Assembly: GCA_946186125.1 (NCBI GenBank)
Contig: CAMHLZ010000031.1
Span: 1-39,749 of the forward strand
Source of the DNA: an uncultured Lachnospira sp.
GTDB taxonomy: Bacteria; Bacillota; Clostridia; Lachnospirales; Lachnospiraceae
DNA length: 39,749 nt
Direction of reading: 5' to 3'
The notes under the pieces were generated by a model that worked only from the letters and a program-made list of their open reading frames with translations, was not told the origin of the DNA and searched no databases. Position numbers and translations under genes: made by a program. Shown in pieces: positions 31,719-39,749 of this stretch. Position 1 is the stretch's first letter. Each line of letters starts with the position of its first letter.

Positions 31719-32240
31719 TTAGAAATCCATCTTTTTTACTTCTGTGAAACTTATCTCTACTGGTGTCTCACGACCAAACATATCAACATTAATCGTAACC
31801 ATCTGTTTGTGAGTATCAATCTTTTTAATCTCTCCAACAGTATTCTCCCATACACCGCCGATTACTGTGACAACATCACCTTCTTCGAAATCAACAACGA
31901 CTTCTTCATTTTTGATTCCTAAAGGTTTCATCTCTTCTTCCGTAAGCGGAACCGGCTTGGATCCGGGACCTACGAATCCGGTAACACCTCTTGTGTTTCT
32001 TACAACATACCATGTGTCATCATTCATGACCATGTGAATCAAAACATATCCCGGAAACATTTTTTTCTGAACCTGTTTTTTTGAACCGTTCTTCATTTCC
32101 ACAACATCCTGTAATGGTACCGTAACCTCAAGTATCTGATCCTGAAGCTTTCTGTTCTCGATAGTCTTCTCAATGTTGGCTTTTACCTTATTCTCATACC
32201 CTGAATAGGTATGAACAACATACCAATTTGCCTCTGACAT
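31719..32240 (-). CDS. nusG: Transcription termination/antitermination factor NusG
   Basis: The 173-residue protein has the NGN domain (MSEANWYVVHTYSGYENKVK, VTVPLQDVVEMKNG, FPGYVLIHM, WYVVRNTRGVTGFVG) and a C-terminal KOW domain (FEEGDVVTVIGGVWENTVG, about 120-173). It binds RNA polymerase and modulates pausing, termination and coupling with ribosomes. The gene order secE-nusG-rplK is canonical. Length and motifs are complete. Confidence 0.98.
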   Translation of the reverse strand: MSEANWYVVHTYSGYENKVKANIEKTIENRKLQDQILEVTVPLQDVVEMKNGSKKQVQKKMFPGYVLIHMVMNDDTWYVVRNTRGVTGFVGPGSKPVPLTEEEMKPLGIKNEEVVVDFEEGDVVTVIGGVWENTVGEIKKIDTHKQMVTINVDMFGRETPVEISFTEVKKMDF

Positions 32241-32260
32241 AGACTCACCTTACTCCTTAA

Positions 32261-32461
32261 TTATGCTATTAAGTTCAATCCCAGCTGAATAACCATATCC
32301 AAAATCTTGATTATCGCACCCAGGAATACAGAAACAACGACAACTGCCACTGTCTGTCTGGTGATAGACGCTTTGTCCGGCCAGATTATCTTCTTGAATT
32401 CGGCTTGAACGCCAGCAAACCAACTCTTTTTCTGAGAATTATTTGCTTTAGCTTCTCCCAT
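32261..32461 (-). CDS. secE: Preprotein translocase subunit SecE
   Basis: This 66-residue protein has the SecE signature (WFAGVQAEFKKIIWPDKASI) and one C-terminal membrane segment (about 38-60, VAVVVVSVFLGAIIKILDMV). It clamps SecY in the membrane. The short one-helix form is usual for Gram-positive bacteria. It lies between rpmG and nusG with 20 bases to nusG. Confidence 0.95.
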   Translation of the reverse strand: MGEAKANNSQKKSWFAGVQAEFKKIIWPDKASITRQTVAVVVVSVFLGAIIKILDMVIQLGLNLIA

Positions 32462-32489
32462 AAATATACCTCTTTTCTGCTAAATCTGA

Positions 32490-32639
32490 CTACTTAGTTT
32501 CCTTGTGTAATGTGTGTTTTCTGCAAAATCTACAATATTTTTTTGTTTCCATTCTGTCAGGATGGTTTTTCTTATCCTTAGTCATATTGTAGTTTCTCTG
32601 CTTACACTCAGTACATGCCAATGTGATTTTTACGCGCAC
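32490..32639 (-). CDS. rpmG: Ribosomal protein L33
   Basis: This 49-codon gene reads [19 protein letters not shown] and ends HKETK, with two CxxC pairs (CTEC and CRFC) forming the zinc ribbon of the C+ type of L33. It starts with GTG at 32639, eight bases after GGAGG. The protein binds the 50S subunit near the E site. It is first in the rpmG-secE-nusG-rplKA run and has a promoter at 32721-32749. The four cysteines suggest zinc dependence. Confidence 0.93.
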   Translation of the reverse strand: MRVKITLACTECKQRNYNMTKDKKNHPDRMETKKYCRFCRKHTLHKETK

Positions 32640-32672
32640 AACATCCACCTCCACTTTAATTCATTTTAATGT

Positions 32673-32690
32673 TGCTCAATTATTTGAGCA
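32673..32690 (-). other. Leader hairpin before rpmG
   Basis: TGCTCAA (32673-32679) pairs with TTGAGCA (32684-32690) with a four-base loop. On the minus strand it follows a run of about ten T, the wrong order for a terminator in that direction. It may shield the 5' leader. Confidence 0.45.
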
Positions 32691-32720
32691 AAAAAAAAAG
32701 ACTTCTTCCATTGCCGTTCT

Positions 32721-32749
32721 ACTATAACACAGTCATTTAAAATCGTCAA
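32721..32749 (-). promoter_or_regulatory. Promoter of the rpmG-secE-nusG-rplKA operon
   Basis: TTGACG (32744-32749) and TATAGT (32721-32726) are 17 bases apart on the minus strand, about 82 bases before the rpmG start. Confidence 0.75.
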
Positions 32750-32834
32750 CATATTTCTTTTATTTATGTTTTTTTATCTATACTTAATGCACATTTTTAC
32801 TTATTTTAACATTGTTTTTTCGTTATTTTGTCTA

Positions 32835-32863
32835 TTGCTATTTATTCTAAAGAATTATATAAT
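32835..32863 (+). promoter_or_regulatory. Promoter of the FliD-like gene
   Basis: TTGCTA (32835-32840) and TATAAT (32858-32863) are 17 bases apart. It looks like a sigma-A promoter; no flagellar sigma-28 motif (TAAA-N15-GCCGATAA) is seen in the region. Confidence 0.55.
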
Positions 32864-32938
32864 ATAGTCATATAAATATATTTTCTTGAAATTATAAGGA
32901 AGGGATTCTATTATTTTTTGCATGACAGGAAGTCGGTG

Positions 32939-34216
32939 ATGGTTATGATTAATTCAATTTATAATTATTATTTAACTACATATGCCAATACGAGTCTTCA
33001 GAACAAGAGTACTCACAAAAAAAGTGAGCTTCGTGATGTTTATAATAATATTGTAAAGATTAGTAAGCACTCACCTTTGTATAAGTTCGATGTTTCTGAG
33101 GATACACAGCGTCTTGCCATCGATATAAAAGAAAGTGCTTATGCGCTTAAAGATGTTTCTGAGGCTCTTGAACCTGATTCTTTATACGGAATGAAGAAGA
33201 AAAAAGCAAGCAGCAGCGATGAAGATAAAGTCAGCGCAAAGTATATAGGAAATGATTCGAGCGATAATAATAAAGATTTCAATATTCAGGTAAAGCAGCT
33301 TGCCACACCTCAGATTAACACAGGAAATTTTCTTTCACAAAATAAGATGTCTCTTCCACGCGGAAGCTATTCGTTTGATATTAATATAGAAGATTATTCT
33401 TATGAACTACAATTTAAAGTTAATGACACGGATACTAACAGAAGTCTTCAGGATAAGTTGTCAAGACTGATTAACCGTTCTGATTTGGGACTTACGGCAG
33501 GAGTAATAGAGAATTCTATCGGTAATTCTTCATTACAGCTTACATCAGTTAATACCGGTCTGGGATTTAGGTCTGAGATTTTCTCGATTGATAATAACAT
33601 TGACAATCCGGGAGATATTGTCGATTATCTGGGACTAAACCAGACTACAACCAGACCTGCAAACGCCGAGTTTTTATTAAACGGAATGGAAAAAAGTGCT
33701 TCTTCTAACACATTTACAGTTGATAAGTGTTTTGAGATTACGCTTAATGATTCTACCGGTGATGACACTGTACACGTAGGTTTTAAGCCGGATTTTGATT
33801 CGCTTGTAGACTCGCTGAATGATTTTTGTTCTAAGTATAACTCGATTGTGGATTTAGCAGGCGAGCGTGCCGGTAATTCAGGTGATTCTTCAAGATTAAT
33901 GAAAGAATTGAATACAATTGTCAAAAGACACAAATCCAATTTAGAGTCCACAGGATTACGGATTGATGAGAACAGTCATCTTTCTGTAGATTACGGATTG
34001 GTTACACAGGCAGTATCCGAAGGTACGATAAAAGATTCTCTTGACGTGATAAATCGATTTAAAAAAGATTTGACAAGTCAGGCAAATAATATGACGATTA
34101 ACCCTATGAATTATGTAGATAAGACGATGATATCTTATCCACATCCTGTAAAACCATTTTCAGACCCGTATAAAACTTCCATATATACAGGAATGATGTT
34201 CAATGGATACGTATAA
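32939..34216 (+). CDS. FliD-like protein (flagellar cap/hook-associated protein 2 related)
   Basis: The 425-residue protein begins with INSIYNYYLTTYAN and a Ser/Lys-rich helix. Its middle has the FliD-type strands: FNIQVKQLATPQ, then LPRGSYSFDINIEDYSYELQ and TDTNRSLQDKLSRLINRSDLGL. A later part (TFTVDKCFEITLNDS, GFKPDFDSLVDSLNDFCSKYNSIVD) resembles the FliD C-terminal domain. The terminal coiled-coil ends typical of a true filament cap are weak, so it may be a cap-like or surface protein. No flagellar gene is near. The start at 32939 has AGGAAG six bases upstream; a Met two codons later is possible. It has its own promoter and terminator. Confidence 0.65.
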   Translation: MVMINSIYNYYLTTYANTSLQNKSTHKKSELRDVYNNIVKISKHSPLYKFDVSEDTQRLAIDIKESAYALKDVSEALEPDSLYGMKKKKASSSDEDKVSAKYIGNDSSDNNKDFNIQVKQLATPQINTGNFLSQNKMSLPRGSYSFDINIEDYSYELQFKVNDTDTNRSLQDKLSRLINRSDLGLTAGVIENSIGNSSLQLTSVNTGLGFRSEIFSIDNNIDNPGDIVDYLGLNQTTTRPANAEFLLNGMEKSASSNTFTVDKCFEITLNDSTGDDTVHVGFKPDFDSLVDSLNDFCSKYNSIVDLAGERAGNSGDSSRLMKELNTIVKRHKSNLESTGLRIDENSHLSVDYGLVTQAVSEGTIKDSLDVINRFKKDLTSQANNMTINPMNYVDKTMISYPHPVKPFSDPYKTSIYTGMMFNGYV

Positions 34217-34247
34217 AAAAGAGTTCGAAAACGAACTCTTTTTTATT
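34216..34247. terminator. Bidirectional intrinsic terminator
   Basis: The stem AAAGAGTTCG with CGAACTCTTT and a four-base loop is flanked by A and T runs. It ends the FliD-like gene and the converging HD-GYP gene. Confidence 0.9.
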
Positions 34248-35321
34248 TTATATAATCGCTTCTATATGAACATCTTTCTGAATTGATAAGTCTATAAAAT
34301 CCATACCGCATCTTATCGTAGGTTTATCTAAATGTTCCTTATTAATAAATACTATCTCGCCTTCTTTTCCATTACTCAGCCTAACTCTGTTCTGCAGGAA
34401 GGTGTTTTCAATATTCTTAAGGAAAGTCAGCAGAAAACGCGGATCATATTTTTGCAATCCTTCACCTTCAAATTCAGATATTACTGTAAATGGACACATT
34501 GCATCCCTATACACCCTTGTAGCAGTCATCGCATCATATACATCCGCAATTGCAACTATCTTAGCATACGGATCTATCAGATCCCCTTTTAATCCGTATG
34601 GATATCCTGAACCGTCACAACGCTCGTGATGTAAGAGTGCTGCATTTTTTATATGAATGTCTATATGATAATCTCTTAACAGATCGTAACCCTTTATTGT
34701 GTGTTTTTTTATCATTTCATACTCATTGACACTTAATTTTTCAGGCTTTTGTATAATATCTTTTTCGATAACAATTTTTCCGATGTCATGCAACAATCCA
34801 CAGGCAGTCGCTATGCGCGTCTCCTCATTCGAAAAGTCAAGCCATCTTGAAAATATGTTGCATATGAGTGCAACATTAAGACAATGTACATATGTTGCAT
34901 CATCGTAATCACGCATATTCTGCATCATTGCAAAAACTTCAATCCTGCTTTCCAAAGATTCCATAGTCTCAAGTACCGGACTAAGCATATCATCTACATC
35001 CAATGGCTTGTTTTTTTCTACAACATCATTCATACTTGTTTCTAAAGCATCCACCGCATCATCAAAATTTTCCTTGAATTTTTTAAATTCCGGACTATTC
35101 TTAACACGTTCTGAATATGACAAATCCTTTTCTACAGATGAAGTAAATGCCTGTGACATCTCTTCTTCAACTGCAACACGAAGAATTACATATTTTTTTA
35201 ATTTATCAATGGATGCTTCTGACAAAACTACACCTTTTGAAATAATCAGCTGACCATCAGCTATCACATCTTTTGCTAAAACCATTCCCGATTTTAAATC
35301 GTTTATGCTGACCTGTTTCAT
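34248..35321 (-). CDS. HD-GYP domain protein, predicted c-di-GMP phosphodiesterase
   Basis: This 357-residue protein has an N-terminal DUF3391-like/strand-rich part (SINDLKSGMVLAKDVI, VVLSEASIDKLKKY, 1-60), a helical linker and an HD-GYP domain (about 125-310) with LLHDIGK (HD at 178-179), LLHHERCDGSGYPYG (GYP at 239-241) and ADVYDAMTA. The complete metal and GYP motifs predict c-di-GMP hydrolysis to GMP or pGpG. A C-terminal strand segment (NRVRLSNGKEGEIVFIN) follows. The start at 35321 has GAGGTGA upstream. No receiver domain is present. It lies directly after the DegV-kinase gene and has a promoter that overlaps that gene's stop codon. Confidence 0.9.
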   Translation of the reverse strand: MKQVSINDLKSGMVLAKDVIADGQLIISKGVVLSEASIDKLKKYVILRVAVEEEMSQAFTSSVEKDLSYSERVKNSPEFKKFKENFDDAVDALETSMNDVVEKNKPLDVDDMLSPVLETMESLESRIEVFAMMQNMRDYDDATYVHCLNVALICNIFSRWLDFSNEETRIATACGLLHDIGKIVIEKDIIQKPEKLSVNEYEMIKKHTIKGYDLLRDYHIDIHIKNAALLHHERCDGSGYPYGLKGDLIDPYAKIVAIADVYDAMTATRVYRDAMCPFTVISEFEGEGLQKYDPRFLLTFLKNIENTFLQNRVRLSNGKEGEIVFINKEHLDKPTIRCGMDFIDLSIQKDVHIEAII

Positions 35322-35379
35322 ATTCGTCACCTCGATTTTCTAAGAACATAGTTACTAATTACATCATTATTCTTTCTAT

Positions 35380-35408
35380 ATTATATCAAATTATTGTCTT
35401 TATCACAA
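35380..35408 (-). promoter_or_regulatory. Promoter of the HD-GYP gene
   Basis: TTGTGA (35403-35408) and TATAAT (35380-35385) are 17 bases apart. The -35 box includes the TGA stop of the kinase-DegV gene. No terminator separates the two genes. Confidence 0.65.
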
Positions 35409-38093
35409 GGAATTATCTCTTATTTCAGTAGCAAATAAAAGGCCGAATGTACCCGGTCCGCAGTTAACGGCAATTGCCGGAGACGCTTCCTGATAATAAA
35501 TGTTTTCAAATTCAATCTTCCTGCTGACATCTTCCTTTATCTGCTCCAGTTCATTTTGTGACAGTCCTACATATGTGATAAACAGAATCCTTTTATCAAT
35601 TTTTTCATTTGTTTTAAGGACTTTGTTAATATATCTGTTCCTTGCATATTGTCTTGAGCCTAAAAATACACTTCCAACTACCATTTTACCTTTTTTAAGT
35701 TCCAATACAGGTCTTATCATAAATACTTTTGTAAAATTAGCCATCTTTTGTGTAACCTGGGCAGCCCTTGCAAGATAATCCATATTATCAACAATAAAAC
35801 TTGTATGAACATGTTTCTTCATTGTTTCCAGACGATATATAATATCGTTGGTTTTACATCCTTCTTCTGCCATACGGCACGCTTCCAGAACCATAAGTGC
35901 CTGTCCGCCTGATAAGTGTCCGGTATCTATTACAAATACATTATCAAATACTTTAGCCGCCTCCGTTGCTGCAATACATCCGCTTTTTTCTACTTTACTC
36001 GATATTGACACATGAATTATATTATTTGCCTTTTTAAGCTGCTCTGAAAAAAATTCTTCATGCGCCCGTACATCTGGTGACTCTGTAACAACTTTAGCAT
36101 CCGCATCCTTCATATACGCCAGCAGCCCCTTAGTATCTATCTCAAACCCATCCTCAAAAACTCCGTCTTTTGTAAGAACCATGTGCGGAAGTACACTGAT
36201 ATTGTACTTTTCTATTAAAGATTTCGGAATATCAGCAACACTCTCTGTAGTTATCAGGACATTTGCTTTATTTACATGCTCATCAATCCACGACACACTC
36301 TCGTTAAGAATTTCTTCATCGGAACCAGTTACCATGACTAAATCTTTTGGCAGCTGACGCCGCAGTTCACTTTCAAGCATTTTGCCGTCAACAGGTTTCA
36401 TGAGATAACCGTCAAATCCTTCTTTAGCGTATTTTATCTTTGCATCTTCCCCAACATTTGCAGTTAAAACAACTATCTTTGATTCTTTACAAAATCCCCC
36501 TACCTGCTCACGTATCTTATGCATACATTCTATTCCATCCATCCCCGGCATCATATGATCCATAAAAATCACATGATAAGCAGTACTAAGTGTTTTTTCC
36601 AGTGCTTCAGTACCACTTACGGCTGTCGTTATTTCAACTTTTGTATCTCTTAGAAGCTTCTTTACTACCAGAAGATTTGCTGATGTATCATCCACAACGA
36701 GAACTTTCGCATCTGGTGCCTCAAAGCTTTGGTGATATTCTTTGTAACTTTTTAATTGTTTTCTCGCATCTATTGAATCTGTTTTTATCTTTTTTTCTCC
36801 GACAGAACGCTGTGGTATCTCTATTATAAATTTTGATCCTTTGGTGTAAACACTGTTAACAGCAATTTTTCCATCCATCAAATCTACTAACTGTTTTACT
36901 ATTGAAAGTCCCAGACCTGTTCCTTCTATATATTTATTTCTTTCTTCATCTACCCTTTTAAATGCCGTGAAAAGATATGGTATATTCTCTTTTTTTATTC
37001 CCATGCCCGTATCTGTTACCGAATAGATAACGTTCATCCTGTCTCCTCCAGTCTCAGCACACTGGATAGAAAGTGTTACTGAACCTTCTGCAGTATATTT
37101 TATGGCATTATTTATCAAATTAATAAGTATCTGTTTTATTCTGACCTCATCTCCAATAAGCTGTTCCGGCAAATCAGGTGTAATATCAACATGAAATTCA
37201 AGATTTTTATCTTTCGCCTTAACCCAGAGCATTCCTACTACGTCAGAAAGCATATCTCCTGTATAGTAAGTACTTTCATTCATTTTCATCTGCCCTGCGC
37301 TGAATTTTGAAATATCAAGAATATCATTTATGAGACTTAAAAGCATTTTACTTGCTGATTGAATATTAGCTGCATCATCATTTATCTCCGGAGATGCATT
37401 TTCACGGAGAATCATCTCATTTAATCCTATTATGGTGTTTAAGGGTGTTCGTATTTCATGACTCATGCTTGAAAAAAAGATGTTCTGTGCTTCACTCAGT
37501 TCCTTTATCTCTTCAGCACGCTCTTTTGCATGCAGACGTTCTTCATTATACAGTTTTATCAGAAATGTAACTGTATAATATAGCATAAATCCAACACCTA
37601 TCAACGATGCAATCGAATCCAGATGTGCAGTCTTTGAGTTATGAATGGTAATTATATGCGGATGCAAATATGAGATAATATAGCACCCGATAGCAGAAAC
37701 CATCGTAATTAATAACATGAAATATTTCTTTGTTCCGCTAATATTAAGTCCTATGTACAGGAATGAATATGCAAACCATATCGGTGTACATCCATATACA
37801 CCCCCTCCGGTAAAATATTCAACCGGAAGCACTATTATTATCAGCAATGCTCCTAAAACAATACTTCCCACACCCATCTGATTTTTCATCATAAAGACCG
37901 GAACAAGTATGGCAGTAATGACAATTGCAGCAGCCAGCATAATTAATTTTTCAAAACTCTCACCAATATAAATATCCCACAAGAAGATAATTGATAATGT
38001 AAATACTGACGTCATGTTTGTGAGCAGAAAACATCTTTCAGAAAAGTCAGTATTAGGGTTTTTTATTGTTTTGACAATTTGTTTTATAATCAT
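35403..38093 (-). CDS. Hybrid histidine kinase fused to a C-terminal DegV domain
   Basis: This 896-residue protein joins five parts: six or so membrane segments (about 25-180), a HisKA domain with the phospho-His in FFSSMSHEIRTPLN (His212), an ATPase domain (NNAIKYT, DTGMGI, GTGLGLSI, about 310-425), a receiver domain (KVLVVDDTSANL, Asp512 in FMDHMMPGMDG, LMKP, about 463-580) and a full DegV domain (610-896). The DegV part has TTESVADIP, VTESPD, the SSKVEKSG helix start, DTGHLSGGQ and AVNCGPGTFGLLFA. DegV proteins bind fatty acids; in FakB they feed acyl groups to FakA kinase. All kinase and receiver residues are intact. It starts inside the ATGA overlap with the preceding hybrid kinase and may act with it. 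Confidence 0.9.
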   Translation of the reverse strand: MIIKQIVKTIKNPNTDFSERCFLLTNMTSVFTLSIIFLWDIYIGESFEKLIMLAAAIVITAILVPVFMMKNQMGVGSIVLGALLIIIVLPVEYFTGGGVYGCTPIWFAYSFLYIGLNISGTKKYFMLLITMVSAIGCYIISYLHPHIITIHNSKTAHLDSIASLIGVGFMLYYTVTFLIKLYNEERLHAKERAEEIKELSEAQNIFFSSMSHEIRTPLNTIIGLNEMILRENASPEINDDAANIQSASKMLLSLINDILDISKFSAGQMKMNESTYYTGDMLSDVVGMLWVKAKDKNLEFHVDITPDLPEQLIGDEVRIKQILINLINNAIKYTAEGSVTLSIQCAETGGDRMNVIYSVTDTGMGIKKENIPYLFTAFKRVDEERNKYIEGTGLGLSIVKQLVDLMDGKIAVNSVYTKGSKFIIEIPQRSVGEKKIKTDSIDARKQLKSYKEYHQSFEAPDAKVLVVDDTSANLLVVKKLLRDTKVEITTAVSGTEALEKTLSTAYHVIFMDHMMPGMDGIECMHKIREQVGGFCKESKIVVLTANVGEDAKIKYAKEGFDGYLMKPVDGKMLESELRRQLPKDLVMVTGSDEEILNESVSWIDEHVNKANVLITTESVADIPKSLIEKYNISVLPHMVLTKDGVFEDGFEIDTKGLLAYMKDADAKVVTESPDVRAHEEFFSEQLKKANNIIHVSISSKVEKSGCIAATEAAKVFDNVFVIDTGHLSGGQALMVLEACRMAEEGCKTNDIIYRLETMKKHVHTSFIVDNMDYLARAAQVTQKMANFTKVFMIRPVLELKKGKMVVGSVFLGSRQYARNRYINKVLKTNEKIDKRILFITYVGLSQNELEQIKEDVSRKIEFENIYYQEASPAIAVNCGPGTFGLLFATEIRDNSL

Positions 38094-39749
38094 TCTTTTT
38101 CATCTCCCTCCGGCATAAACTCCATTATATCATCATTTTCTTCTATGATACTTTCTCCCAAAAGATCCGTCAGTCCTTTTGACAATGCTTCATATTTCTC
38201 AATCATGTCATCATGATACTTATTAATTATATCTTCTTCTTTTTCTTTTGACGCATTCTCAAGATTCAATGCTATTTCTGATAAGTGTACCGCTCCGATT
38301 GTCTTAGAGATTCCTTTCAAACCATGTACTAAAATAGTATATTCTTTGAAATCTTTTTCCCTATAATACTTTTTCATTCCGCTTACTTTTACCGGTGCAT
38401 CTGAAGCAAACTGTGAAAGCACTGTTTTATAAAATTCGGCGTCATTCTGGCAAAAACGCATACCTTTTTTCACGTCTATACCCAGTTCTGAAAGTTCAGT
38501 AAATCTACTGTTTTCGTCTATCGGCTCATCATCTTTTTTAATTTCCTGTTTTCCTACTGTAACCAGACTATCCGGAAGGACTCTCTTTAATACTCTTTCT
38601 AACTCTATAAGCTCTATAGGTTTACTTACAAATCCGTCAAATCCAGCCTTAATAAACATTTCTTTTGCACTGCTCACTGCATTTGCAGTCAATGCCACAA
38701 TAACTATATCCCTTTTGTCTGCACGTATGCACTTCATCGTTTCAATTCCGTCCATTACCGGCATCATATGATCCATAAATATAATGTCAAATTCTTTTTC
38801 TTTACACAAAGCGATTGCTTCACTTCCTGATAATGCTGTTGTTACAATCATTCCATATCGTTTAAATACTCCATTGGCAACTGTTAGGTTCATAGGCTCA
38901 TCATCAACAACAAGAGCCCTCACTCCTTTTACAATCAATCTTTCTTCTGAACCGGTGTTTTGTCCGGAATTTAAAATAGCAACTGCATTAAATGAGTAAA
39001 ATGGCTTTTTTAATATACGTACTTTCGATTCTTCTTTTATATTTAAGTTCTCATTTGCAACAACTATTACCATCATTTCTTCTGAAAGCTTTTCTATGTA
39101 TTCAACATTATCTTCATACTCCTCCTGACCTATGAAAAGATGTGTCATGTTAAGCCCTGCTTTTAGTTTTTTCAAACTTTGAACATTCTCCACTTTATGC
39201 ATTTTAACCTTCAGTCCGCTGACAACATTTCTTACCATAATATTGTAAAACTCTCTGACATGTGGGTTTTCATATTTTTCAAAATGCAGATATGCCCCCA
39301 GAATCATTTCATTTCGATTTCGTAATGACATACATTCATTTTCATCTACAATTTGCTGCGGAATACTCACACGTACAGTTGTACCGCTGTTCTCGCTGCT
39401 TTCTATTAATAAAAATCCGCCAAGACTTCGCACAAATCCATCAACAATTGCCATTCCAAGTCCTAATCCGCCCGCTGTCCTGGTTCTGCCTGAATCTGCC
39501 TGATAAAAACGGTCAAACACCCTTTCTACCTCTTCGTTTGTCATTCCTATTCCGGTGTCTTTTACATCTATTATCAGATTTATTCCATATGAATGTTTTA
39601 TTCCCGAAACACGGACATACACTCCTCCGTTATTGGTGTATTTTAGTCCATTTCCTATCAGATGCCACAAAATCTTTTTTAATTTTGCCGCATCACCACT
39701 CATTACAGCCGGCAGTCTTGGATCTATGTCTACGATAAGCTCCAGTTCC
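38090..39749 (-). CDS. Hybrid histidine kinase with pseudo-receiver, receiver and Hpt domains (5' end outside window)
   Basis: The gene enters from beyond the right edge, so the sensor part and H-box are not seen. The visible 552 or so residues hold an ATPase domain (DVKDTGIGM, GGLGLGMAIV), a degenerate receiver-like segment lacking the Asp, a true receiver (ALVVDDEPMNL, Asp in IIFMDHMMPVMDG, FVSKP) and a C-terminal Hpt domain with the phospho-His in LVHGLKGISK. This order (kinase, receiver, Hpt) is that of phosphorelay proteins such as ArcB or BarA. Its TGA overlaps the ATG of the DegV-kinase gene, so they are translated together. The reading frame is open to the last base of the window. The output partner is not seen but could be a receiver on another protein. 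Confidence 0.9.
   Translation of the reverse strand, partial: ELELIVDIDPRLPAVMSGDAAKLKKILWHLIGNGLKYTNNGGVYVRVSGIKHSYGINLIIDVKDTGIGMTNEEVERVFDRFYQADSGRTRTAGGLGLGMAIVDGFVRSLGGFLLIESSENSGTTVRVSIPQQIVDENECMSLRNRNEMILGAYLHFEKYENPHVREFYNIMVRNVVSGLKVKMHKVENVQSLKKLKAGLNMTHLFIGQEEYEDNVEYIEKLSEEMMVIVVANENLNIKEESKVRILKKPFYSFNAVAILNSGQNTGSEERLIVKGVRALVVDDEPMNLTVANGVFKRYGMIVTTALSGSEAIALCKEKEFDIIFMDHMMPVMDGIETMKCIRADKRDIVIVALTANAVSSAKEMFIKAGFDGFVSKPIELIELERVLKRVLPDSLVTVGKQEIKKDDEPIDENSRFTELSELGIDVKKGMRFCQNDAEFYKTVLSQFASDAPVKVSGMKKYYREKDFKEYTILVHGLKGISKTIGAVHLSEIALNLENASKEKEEDIINKYHDDMIEKYEALSKGLTDLLGESIIEENDDIMEFMPEGDEKE

Noticed and set aside
32673-32690. Terminator before rpmG
   Set aside because: On the transcribed strand the T run comes before the hairpin, not after it, and the hairpin lies between the promoter and the gene.

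Overview
The window looks like chromosome of a low-GC, Gram-positive anaerobe of the Clostridia, most likely a butyrate-forming Lachnospiraceae; the genus cannot be fixed by eye. The reasons are a full acetyl-CoA to butyrate gene set with a butyryl-CoA:acetate CoA-transferase, a group-B-type [FeFe] hydrogenase, the rpmG-secE-nusG-rplKAJL order, sigma-A-like promoters with GGAGG ribosome sites, and many intrinsic terminators. No tRNA, rRNA, CRISPR array or complete mobile element was seen.

Region 1 (1-4800) looks accessory. A co-directional cluster on the minus strand (WYL regulator, VOC protein broken by a TGA, GyrI-like protein, GNAT/YoaP acetyltransferase) is richer in GC than the rest. Next to it lies an AT-rich patch with a truncated nucleotide-binding protein, a nucleoside phosphorylase, small unknown genes, a frameshifted gene and the severed C-terminal extension of rlmD. 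Region 2 (4.8-17.4 kb) is mostly housekeeping or envelope: RlmD, a small membrane protein, PcrA helicase, a PspA/SPFH pair, a DUF1836 protein, a YerC-like regulator, a PHP phosphoesterase, a secreted acidic-repeat protein, a methyltransferase with Hsp33, a membrane protein of unknown role and a SEC-C protein.

Region 3 (17.5-29.3 kb) is the energy-metabolism core. coaD, thl, crt, hbd, bcd, etfB and etfA run on the minus strand, then come a strong terminator, a hydrogenase and a GGDEF/EAL protein. The CoA-transferase that finishes butyrate synthesis is divergent from coaD. Region 4 (29.3-32.8 kb) holds the ribosomal and transcription genes, with an L10-type leader plus attenuator and twin leader elements before rplK and rplA. 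Region 5 (32.9 kb to the end) has an isolated FliD-like protein, an HD-GYP phosphodiesterase and two tandem hybrid histidine kinases.

The most striking item is the second kinase: a membrane histidine kinase with a receiver domain fused to a complete DegV (fatty-acid-binding) domain. It overlaps a hybrid kinase that carries an Hpt domain and lies directly upstream of the HD-GYP gene. This suggests a phosphorelay that could tie lipid status to c-di-GMP signalling; that link is inference.
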